From: Cladosporium sp. IMV 00045
Taxonomy: Eukaryota; Ascomycota; Dothideomycetes; Cladosporiales; Cladosporiaceae
NCBI GenBank assembly: GCA_001931905.2
Contig: MSJI02000839.1
Span: 1 to 64,000 of the forward strand
Length of the DNA: 64,000 nt
Direction: 5' to 3'
The notes under the pieces are model-generated. The model saw only the letters and a list, made by a program, of their open reading frames with translations, was not told the origin of the DNA and did no database searches. Numbering within the stretch: position 1 is the first letter of the stretch; the number at the start of each line of letters is the position of its first letter. This document shows positions 56,416 to 64,000 of this stretch, piece after piece. The translations under genes and the position numbers were made by a program.

Positions 56416-58047
56416 ATGGTCTCCCGCCATCCGGCGCCTGTCTACGCCGACATCCCAGCGCCACCTCCAGGCGCTCCGGCGACGGCACCAGCACCGCGCG
56501 CATCCTCAGTAGCCTCGGGCAGATCAGCGACGAGACGACACCGGCACGCACGAACTCACCATGGGGGAACGAACGGCTACGTGCCGCAGAACGAGTTTCC
56601 GGTCTTCTCACACACCGGCGATGTTGAAATCGTGTTGAGCAATGCGAGCGGAAGGCGGGAACACAGATACCTCCTGCACCGGTTGATCTTAAGCCAGTGC
56701 TCTGGTTTCTTCGAGGCTGGGACAAGAGCCGAATGGAGCAGGACGGGTGCTCTGGACGATGTGCGAAGCGCAAATGGATTGGGACCGATTGGAGAGAGTA
56801 GCGTTGCCGGCAGCAGCAGTACGCGGACAAGCAGCACCGAACGACGACCGTCTTTCGATCAGCCCAAGAAGCGTTGGAAGTACACTCTCGACTGGCACGA
56901 CGCTGGTGACGAAGATGTGCCCATGCTTGTGCAAGACACGTCGATGCCTTCGATCTTCGGTGGCCGAGAGGCACCGCCGGCTGTGCGCAACAAGCCTCCA
57001 ACTTCGAATGACGGCTTCTTTCGCAGCATGGGCAACTTCTCGGCTCTGAACTTGAACGAACGAGCGCAGCAGAGCGCACCTGTCGAACCTGGAGACGAAG
57101 TGCTGAAAGACTACGACAACTTGTTTCGCACCATGTATCAATATCCGCCTGTTTTGGACACTGTGAATATTGCCACGGCCTATACTGAGTGCAAGGCTCT
57201 TCTGCATTTGGCCGACATGTATGATGCCTTGGAAATTGTTGGCACACGCGTGGACCACCACCTTCTTCGCTTTGGAGCCCGTCTTTTCAAACAGATCGCA
57301 AAGTATCCGCCCTCGTACCTTAAACTTGGCTATCTCGCCAGATCGCACACTATTTTCTCCGAGGCTCTCATTCACGTCGTTGGACAGTGGCCTCTAGCCC
57401 GGCCTCAACTGAACCAGATCGATGGCGGGATTATGGACTTGATAGAAGACAAACATGACGAGTTGGAGGACACGAAGACCCGCGTTGAGATGAAACTATG
57501 GCGCCTTACGCTCACTACGAGCCGAGGTGAACGGGTCACTCCAGCAAATGACTATCTGAGTTGGCTTGCAATGAGCCTTTTCCGTCAATGGATTGCCGAA
57601 AACACAACACCTGGCCCAAGCGGCATCTTGAAAGAGCCGGCACGACCGAGTGCAAATGACAGCCGCCACGGTTCGCGCAACAACGCAAGCAGAAGCACGA
57701 ACCACATAGCATCTCAACGGGCACCACCACCTGCAAATAACCCTACACCAAGCGGTCCTTTCAACACAGGCAAGATATACCGTCTGCTCGGCTCTTCGAC
57801 CTCTTCTTCGTATCTCGGGCATGACGAGCTGAAGCGGTTCCTCAAGCTCTCACCAGAGCTCTACACGCGGGACAATTTGCGCCGATTCGAAAGACGAGTG
57901 GAAGAAGTGAAGAACCTGGCTCGCGACGCTGTGAAGCCTCTGATGAGGAACTTTCTCGAATTGGATCTGACTATGTTTGGTCCAGCGGGTCTAGGGTATC
58001 TGACATGCACCAGAGTTGAAGACGCAGACTTCCCTTGGGAAGATTAG
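56416..58047 (+). CDS. BTB/POZ-domain protein
   Basis: A single-exon frame; ATG at 56416 gives 543 aa (the frame extends upstream but starts with a non-ATG codon). After a Pro/Ala-rich N-terminus, residues about 60-110 (VFSHTGDVEIVLSNASGRRE, HRYLLHRLILSQCSGFFEAG) match the first half of a fungal BTB domain, and DYDNLFRTMYQYPPVLDTVN with ALLHLADMYDALEIVG the second half, split by a Ser/Arg-rich insert of about 130 residues. A helical C-terminal region includes WPLARPQLNQI and NLARDAVKPLMRNFLELDL, the latter common in this fungal subfamily. BTB domains mediate dimerisation or Cul3 binding; partners here are unknown. The protein lacks kelch or zinc-finger repeats. Intact. Confidence 0.85.
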   Translation: MVSRHPAPVYADIPAPPPGAPATAPAPRASSVASGRSATRRHRHARTHHGGTNGYVPQNEFPVFSHTGDVEIVLSNASGRREHRYLLHRLILSQCSGFFEAGTRAEWSRTGALDDVRSANGLGPIGESSVAGSSSTRTSSTERRPSFDQPKKRWKYTLDWHDAGDEDVPMLVQDTSMPSIFGGREAPPAVRNKPPTSNDGFFRSMGNFSALNLNERAQQSAPVEPGDEVLKDYDNLFRTMYQYPPVLDTVNIATAYTECKALLHLADMYDALEIVGTRVDHHLLRFGARLFKQIAKYPPSYLKLGYLARSHTIFSEALIHVVGQWPLARPQLNQIDGGIMDLIEDKHDELEDTKTRVEMKLWRLTLTTSRGERVTPANDYLSWLAMSLFRQWIAENTTPGPSGILKEPARPSANDSRHGSRNNASRSTNHIASQRAPPPANNPTPSGPFNTGKIYRLLGSSTSSSYLGHDELKRFLKLSPELYTRDNLRRFERRVEEVKNLARDAVKPLMRNFLELDLTMFGPAGLGYLTCTRVEDADFPWED

Positions 58048-58195
58048 AGACAAGACGGTTACGGATTACGAGCGGCGTTTTTCTTGGGATTTCGGGCTGG
58101 ATCATTGGTCTTCCTTTTCTGGTTGTTTTATACCCATTTTCTCCAGCTTTTTCCAAAAACTTCAATGCAAAAACAAAAACAACAAGTTACAAACC

Positions 58196-59884
58196 TCACT
58201 CACCACCCATCAAAAACCTCCTACAAACCCCATCCCACAACAAATCCGCTCCATCCACCCCACCCACCCTCTCCGCCAAAGCAAGCAACTTCCCCCTCCT
58301 AGTCTTCGGTCCCATATACTCCTCCCACCCAACCACCCTCACCCCCTCCGTGCCCACAACACAAACCCTCCCCTCCCCCTCCGTCCACTGATCCCAAGGC
58401 TCCTCCCCCTTCGCGACAAACCTCAACACCCTCTGTCTCAAATCCCCAATCACGCTCCTATCCCCCTCCCCAACCCTCCCCTCACCGCCCCCAGCAGCGC
58501 AACAACATCCCACGTATGTGTCGCGCACTCCCCAGCCGGCAAAAGGCCATCGAACGGATTCGGCAGATCGAAGAGGATAAGATACGATTTCCCCGCGAAA
58601 CCGCGCGCTTGCGCCAGCGAAGCGGCGAAGAAGCCGATGTCGCTTTCGAACTGGCAGATTTTGCGCAGCGCAGTGGCGTCATTGTCGGTGGGGTGGAGAG
58701 AGTAGAGGTCTAGGAGGGCTTGGGCGTGGGTGGGCGAGAGGGTGGAGGTGGCGATTTTGTGGAAAGTTGATGCGTGGTTGGTGCGGGTGGGGGAGGGGAG
58801 GAGGAGGTTGTGGGAGATGCCGCCGTCGTAGGTTGTGGAGGACACAATTTGGGAGGGGGGAGTGGTGGCGGGTTGCGGGCTGGGTTGGGGGGTTTGTTAG
58901 AATGGTTTGAATGTGGATGTTGTGGGAAGGGAATGTTTACCTTTTCCGACTCATGTGTGCCATGCTTGCGTTTGAGTAGGGGAGTAACTCGGTCGAAGTG
59001 CAGGGCAGGCCAACGTATCCGCAATCGCGAATCCGATCGACTGGGAGCTCGATCATGTCTTTCGCAATATGCTCACTTGAATTATCGGTATCAAGTCCGA
59101 GTTTCTTTGCCTGATTCAAGAAATTCTTCTGATGTTCTTTTGGACTCTTGACAGGCATGGTGACAAGCGATCCGCTGAATTGAATGCTTCGTTTCCAAAC
59201 GTTCCTTTTCCCGCTCAGATTATGCGTCGTCACGCTCATACCCCCAGCAGACTGGCCCATGGCTGTGATATTGTCTGCATCGCCACCAAAACCGCCAATG
59301 AAGCGCTCGATCCAGTCGAAGGCGACTCTTTGATCATGCAGGCCATTGTTTGGGGGCATTAGATGGCTTGCCTCCGGAGAGTGGAAGAAGCCTAGCCCTC
59401 CGAGTCGATAGTTGATTGAGACGAAGATGTGAGGACACTCTGCTTTTATTGCATCTTCGCACAGTGTGACGGGGTCGTAGTAGGGCCTTGAACTGGATCC
59501 GATAAAGAAGGCGCCTCCGTGGACGAAGATAAGAACTGGTAGTGAGTCGTTTGGTTTGGTCGATTTGGGCATGGTGATGTTCAATCTTAGACAGTCTTCA
59601 GCTTGGTCTTCTTCGTAGCCATCCATGAGATCCAACGGGAATTGGTTGCCTTCGCAGTCCATCTTGCCTGAGCCCCAGGGTTGGATGCTGGCTGGTGGTG
59701 TTTTTGTGGCATCGTAGGGCTGCTGTTCGTCCGCTTGGGGCAGTTTTTCAACAAGAGTCGCCCTGCCGAAACGCTGTGGTATCTTGCCGTATGGTATATT
59801 TAGGAATTGCTTGAAGTCGCCATTTGATCGACCGTTAATGGATCCAAGTGCCGGATGATGGACTGTGAGGTCTGGCTTTGCCAT
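58196..59884 (-). pseudogene. type-B carboxylesterase gene with a frame break in a C5/G5 tract
   Basis: Exon 1 59884-58941 and exon 2 58879-58196, intron 58880-58940 (GTAAAC...CCCAG). Carboxylesterase features: FLNIPYGKIPQRFGRA, EDCLRLNITMP, the oxyanion loop VLIFVHGGAFFIGSS, SINYRLGGLGFF, and the nucleophile elbow in AMGQSAGGMSV, where Gln replaces the usual Glu. The C-terminal part (IVSSTTYDGGIS, WDVVALLGAV) runs into a stop at 58450 unless the frame shifts inside a run of five identical bases at 58488-58492, after which an open frame (GEGDRSVIGDLRQRVLRFVA, then EEPWDQW) completes a normal-length enzyme. A one-base length difference in a homopolymer is either a genuine frameshift or a sequencing error. 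A start at 59884 (MAKPDLTVHHPALG) is favoured; no secretion signal is clear. Confidence 0.7.
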
Positions 59885-60832
59885 TTCGCTTGTTTTAGAT
59901 GCTGGGAATGAAGATGAGTATCTTAGATTGGTTCTGCGAATGACGAAAGTGCTTTTAGTTGTAGGTCGACTAACTCCTGACACCCGTAGTTGCATTGTCA
60001 TCAGATGTATTGTGCACATGTGTTACAATTCAATCCGTCTCAAGATCGTCATGGATGGCAATAAATCGTGACATCACGATCGAGGCGTGCAGCAATTACA
60101 TGCAAATGTTCATGTACCTCGTTGCTCTCGTCAACCAAAATCAAAAAGTGGGATTATTTCGACAATTCTCAATATATGTCGATTTTCAAAAACATAATCG
60201 ACCTTGAAATGAGAGGTAGGTATGATCATTGCGCTTCGAATCCTTCTGAACTTCTCAGCCTTTCCACCGGAAGAATTTATGAATCATCTCGTATTATTGA
60301 AGATCAGACTCTCTATCCTCATGTGCTTCACGATCGAGTAAAGCAATATAAAATGGGCGATTTCATCGTCTAGTAATAACTAACATGGTCATGTTTGACA
60401 TCTCTGCCCGTTCGTCTTCTGCTCGGAAGTTTGTGATCGCAACCAAGGGTTCAGATTGAACTTTGGTGCATTATAGCAATTAGTCCAGTCTCCTCCATGT
60501 AATAGATGTTGAGCACTATGAAGGCCTGGGTGGTTGTATCTTTCTGTCGATCTCGAGAAATTGATATTACATGCTCAAATTCCAGCGGAGGTGCGCTCAT
60601 TGGAGCGCTCTTCTCTGCAAACCATGAAACGGCCTGCTTCAAAGAACCTGTCGAAGGGTCGGCAGAGATCTCCATGGGCTCTAAATGTCTCAACCGTGTA
60701 CACGCAGAGAATGCATGCCTTCTGCCTCGGCCGTTGTGGACACGCAGTATGTGGCAATCCAGACAGCCTCGGAGGCATCCCGGATCCCTGAGGCACAGCG
60801 GCGTCGCAGTGAGTACGACCTTGCCAATGCAA
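59885..60832. other. intergenic, partly AT-rich, no gene seen
   Basis: Bases about 60000-60500 are AT-richer than surrounding coding DNA. No supportable gene. Confidence 0.45.
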
Positions 60833-61213
60833 TCAATCGCATGTCAAGGATTCCTCGTTAAAGCCATCAATTTCGAAATACAATGCCCAATGGTTTCTGC
60901 ATCCAGGGTTGAACTTGGCTCCACACTGCGTGCACTGGCTGCCACTTTGCAGGTATTCATCTACTCTCAGAACGTATTTGCACTGGCCGCACAGTACAGC
61001 GCGTTTGTCCCGCTTCGAAGCAGGCCATGTAGTTGATTCGTGTTCCTCAAGCTCATCGTGGCAACTTATGCAAGCGTAGAATTGATTGCAACAGGCGTGT
61101 TTGATCGCGATTATGTCGAGTGGCGAGTGCCAGTGCGCGCATTGGGTCAGAGATGTGACGGCCTGGCCTCTCACTTCTACTGGAGACGTATTGGAATCCG
61201 AAGCACTGCTCAT
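60833..61213 (-). CDS. CHY zinc-finger protein, Hot13-like
   Basis: ATG at 61213 (MSSASDSNTSPVEVRGQAVT) gives 126 aa, close to yeast Hot13 (Helper of Tim). The protein is almost entirely a CHY zinc finger: TQCAHWHSPLDIIAIKHACC, FYACISCHDELEEH, then a Cys-rich unit VLCGQCKYVLRVDEYL and QCTQCGAKFNPGCRNHWALY. The Cys/His ligands are all present. Hot13 acts in the mitochondrial intermembrane space, keeping the Mia40 oxidoreductase zinc-free so that it can import and oxidise small Tim proteins; larger CHY proteins are RING ubiquitin ligases, but no RING is seen here. The open frame continues upstream to 61561 without zinc-finger character, so a longer N-terminus is possible but not supported. Confidence 0.82.
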   Translation of the reverse strand: MSSASDSNTSPVEVRGQAVTSLTQCAHWHSPLDIIAIKHACCNQFYACISCHDELEEHESTTWPASKRDKRAVLCGQCKYVLRVDEYLQSGSQCTQCGAKFNPGCRNHWALYFEIDGFNEESLTCD

Positions 61214-62535
61214 GCCGGCATATGATGGCCTGGTGGTGTTGTTGGTGGTTGATGAGACCCAATTGGTATCGCGGACTCCGCAAAGGATGAAGAATGAAGC
61301 TGATCTTGGCGCGGGTGGCTCACAAGAAACTCTTCGCTTCCCATCGCACTCTAAACTTTTATCTTGATCTACCTCATTATCAATGACAAAGATTTGACCA
61401 CCCCCAACAACCTCACCGCTGGCTAGCACGATCACAGGAGAGGTTCGCAAGGCGGAAACGCCCGCACTCCTAATGCCTTTCGCACCTGACTGACTCAGTC
61501 TCGACATCTCACTTTCAAAGGACGAGTTGGAGGTCAATGTCAACACCTTCATTAAGCACAAGTATCGTCAGGGCGACGGTGAAGTCTTTTCGAAAGCTGC
61601 ACAATTGTCATGCGGCTTTGCAGAGGTACCTATGGTATGCACAGCGTTGGCCATGATTGGCAGCTGATCACCCTCAATTCATTAACATTGCAGAAACAGA
61701 AGTTCCGAAGTACCATGAAGTCTGCTCTCACGCGAGCAAAATGCTCCATGGCGATTCATGCGCACTTGGATCGAGTCAGTCGCCTCGGGACAAACAGCCT
61801 TTCAGATTGGGAGACTTGAGAATATCGAACCAGATTTGTTTACTCGGCCATTATGGGGCCACTGAAGAGTAAAGATGCAAAAGGACAACCTCAAGTCATC
61901 ATCGACCAAAAAGTTGATCCCGCCAAAAGGCTCATCCAGAATCCCAGAGGCCAGGTGCATACATCCAGTCTTCACATGACGTCTCTCAGGGTTCGGCACC
62001 ACCAACGTTCGGTGAAAGAGTCTCAAAGCTGGATGATTTGATTTTCCAAAGCCATCATTAAATCCGTTCGGCGTATAAGCTTTCAAGCATCCATGATGCG
62101 GATGCAGGACCAGGAACCTTAACTGGCCCTTTTAATCTGCGCTGGACCGTGATCGGCGGGCGATGGAAGTTCCAATGGTTTTCGATGGTCCTTTTCCCGC
62201 TGAATAACATCATAGTTCATTGATTTCATCTTCTTTTGGAATGGCACAACAAACTAGGCATCACACCATTGGAGCGTCAACCGCATCCCCGCATCCATGA
62301 AAGGATTCTTCCAAATCATCCTCCAACTCCGCTGCTGACATCGCCAATGCTCTGACAAACCCGAGTGCAGCGGCAGGTCACGGATGAAGAAAGTAACGTC
62401 ACTTGTCTTTTGCTGATTTGATTTCGCACACACATATATATCATGGTCTCCAACCGTCCCCTTGTCATGTAGGTTGTATCTTCCATCTTTCTTATTCCAG
62501 TATTGCAATCCGCTTGATCTCAATTCAGCGCAATC
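61214..62535. other. divergent intergenic region, no gene seen
   Basis: About 1.3 kb between divergent genes. The minus-strand frame continuing to 61561 is the only long one and lacks recognisable content. Short frames around 61800-62500 are not supportable. Confidence 0.45.
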
Positions 62536-63675
62536 ATGAGAGCATCATTCCAGACCGCAGCATTCGCTGCCCTTGCCGGCACTTCCTCAGCCTTAACATG
62601 CACCAACCTCACTGTACCTGTCGATCTTTCGGCTAGGAACGGTCGCTTCAACATCGAGGCACCTCAGAACAACATCGAGGTCACAAACTTCATCCTTAAC
62701 AACGGCCAGCAAGGCGCAAACTACACCGAGCAGCTGCTCCAAAACCATACAACCGTCAGCGGCCACTACAACCTTGCTGCCACGTACTGCGTTCCCGGCG
62801 AGAACTCCACCCAGAAGTCTCCCAAGACCGTACAGATCCTCACCCATGGCATCGGCTTCGACCGTAGCTACTGGAACCTCCCTTTCAACTCCGGCAACTA
62901 CTCCTACAGTGCTGTCGCAGCTGACAAGTACGGCTATGCCACTCTTTCTTTCGACCGTCTTGGCATTGGCATGTCGTCTCACGGAGACCCCATCCAGGAA
63001 ATCCAAGCCGCTCTCGAAATCGATGCCCTGCGCGCGATCACCGAGGCCATCCGCTGCGGATCTATCGATGGCGTTCCTGAGTTTGAGCAGATTGTGCACG
63101 CCGGACACAGCTATGGCAGCATCCAGACCTATGCGTTGACCGCAATGTACCCTAACATTAGCGATGGCATCGCTCTCACTGGCTTCAGCCAGAATGCCAC
63201 TTTCCTGCCTTTCTTTCAGTACGGAGGCAACTTCATCGACGTCAAGGAGAACGAGGCACTCGCTCCGCTCTACGACCACGGCTACCTGGCCGCTGGCAAC
63301 CCTTCCGGCGTCCAGACCAACTTCCTCTCTCCTAACAGCTTCGACCCTGAGATCCTCACCTTCGCCGCCAACAACGGCCAGCCCGTGAGCATCGGCGAGC
63401 TCCTCACCCTGGGTGCATCAGCCACGCCTAACACTTACGCTGGCCCAGTCTTCGTCATCACTGGCGAGCGCGACGTGCCCTTCTGCGGTGGAAGCTGCTA
63501 TAACGGCCCACCCGCCAACAGCAGCATTCCCGCTGAGTCTCAGAAGACCTTCATGAACACCGAAATCATGACTCACGTCGTTGCGGGTGCCGGACACGGT
63601 CTCAACCTCGAATACTCCCACCCGGAGACCTACAAGGCGATCAACGACTTTTTCAACAAGAAGGTCGGCGCCTAA
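62536..63675 (+). CDS. secreted alpha/beta hydrolase
   Basis: A single-exon frame of 379 codons from an ATG at 62536. MRASFQTAAFAALAGTSSAL is a signal peptide, and mature residues begin near TCTNLTVPVD. Features of the fold: ILTHGIGFDRSYWNLPF (oxyanion-hole region), YGYATLSFDRLGIGMSSHGD, the nucleophile elbow VHAGHSYGSIQTY, the acid strand PVFVITGERDVPFCGG and the His loop VAGAGHGLNLEY; a complete Ser-Asp-His triad can be assigned. Many N-glycosylation sequons (NLT, NYT, NHT, NYS, NAT, NSS) fit extracellular location. C-ending codons dominate, suggesting good expression. Homologous secreted hydrolases are common in plant-associated ascomycetes; substrate is unknown, with an ester likely. The final segment FNKKVGA is followed by a stop. 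Confidence 0.88.
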   Translation: MRASFQTAAFAALAGTSSALTCTNLTVPVDLSARNGRFNIEAPQNNIEVTNFILNNGQQGANYTEQLLQNHTTVSGHYNLAATYCVPGENSTQKSPKTVQILTHGIGFDRSYWNLPFNSGNYSYSAVAADKYGYATLSFDRLGIGMSSHGDPIQEIQAALEIDALRAITEAIRCGSIDGVPEFEQIVHAGHSYGSIQTYALTAMYPNISDGIALTGFSQNATFLPFFQYGGNFIDVKENEALAPLYDHGYLAAGNPSGVQTNFLSPNSFDPEILTFAANNGQPVSIGELLTLGASATPNTYAGPVFVITGERDVPFCGGSCYNGPPANSSIPAESQKTFMNTEIMTHVVAGAGHGLNLEYSHPETYKAINDFFNKKVGA

Positions 63676-64000
63676 GAGGTGGTTGATGGATAATTTGATC
63701 TGATCTGATCATCGAATACATACCTTTCGTATCAGAACATAATGTAATGCCTTATTTGACGCACATCGCCTGCCAATGATTTGAGTTCAACCAAATAAGA
63801 TCCAAAACGTTCTTGTGATACCGGCGGCCGGCTCGATCGCAAAACCACACTTCTCGCTAATACTCTCGCGCCGGTCTCTCCTCGATTGCGCGATCTGCGA
63901 AGCTTTGACCTCAATATCGCCAAAACCTGGTATCACCATGGCGTATAGGAATAAAACATGGAAGGCTTATGTTATTTTCTGCTCTCATCGAGACTAGAAT
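63676..64000. other. 3' flank at window edge, no gene seen
   Basis: 325 bases after the last stop. Short frames only; a gene could begin or end beyond the edge. Confidence 0.4.

Overview
The window is nuclear DNA of a filamentous ascomycete, most likely a Dothideomycete of the Mycosphaerellales/Capnodiales type. The signs are short GT-AG introns (about 48-140 nt), branch sites of the CTAAC/CTGAC kind, pezizomycotine protein families (DUF3176, BTB, homeobox/C2H2 regulators, fungal SGNH esterases) and a CBM14-type secreted protein. The lineage is an inference; no rRNA or species marker is present. I found no operons, CRISPR arrays, tRNAs, recognisable transposons or secondary-metabolite core enzymes. 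Gene models were built by hand from open frames plus splice signals, so exon borders are predictions.

Layout. 0-18 kb is accessory-looking: the 5' part of a low-complexity protein leaving the left edge; a SET-domain gene with a premature stop; a disordered 809-residue orphan; a large secreted SGNH hydrolase gene with intact introns but two in-frame stops and two frame breaks; a small intron-containing secreted protein whose 3' end overlaps an F-box gene on the other strand; a small heat-shock protein with an in-frame 54-nt intron; an MDR oxidoreductase divergent from a bacterial-style haloperoxidase; a Cys-rich single-pass membrane protein with a frameshift in its signal peptide; and a small multispanning protein. 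19-28.7 kb holds a split histidine-phosphatase protein, a 5'-nucleotidase-type metallophosphatase and a regulator that combines Zn2Cys6-like, TALE homeodomain and C2H2 elements. 30-45 kb is mostly core biology: class II aldolase, reticulon, mitochondrial acetyl-CoA acetyltransferase, a DUF3176 membrane protein and the chromosomal passenger protein INCENP/Sli15. 46-64 kb holds a serine-rich membrane protein, an arylsulfotransferase-type protein, the CCT gamma chaperonin subunit, a double CBM14 chitin-binding protein, a BTB protein, a type-B carboxylesterase with a homopolymer frame break, a Hot13-like CHY zinc finger and a secreted alpha/beta hydrolase.

The genes do not form one pathway. The notable pattern is that housekeeping genes (CCT3, INCENP, ACAT, reticulon) are intact while four secreted, hydrolytic or chromatin-type accessory genes carry breaks. 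Either this is real decay of accessory genes in this strain or, for some single-base cases, assembly error. The most interesting items are the decayed SGNH gene with preserved splice sites, the three-module transcription factor, the double CBM14 protein and the antisense-overlapping secreted peptide gene.
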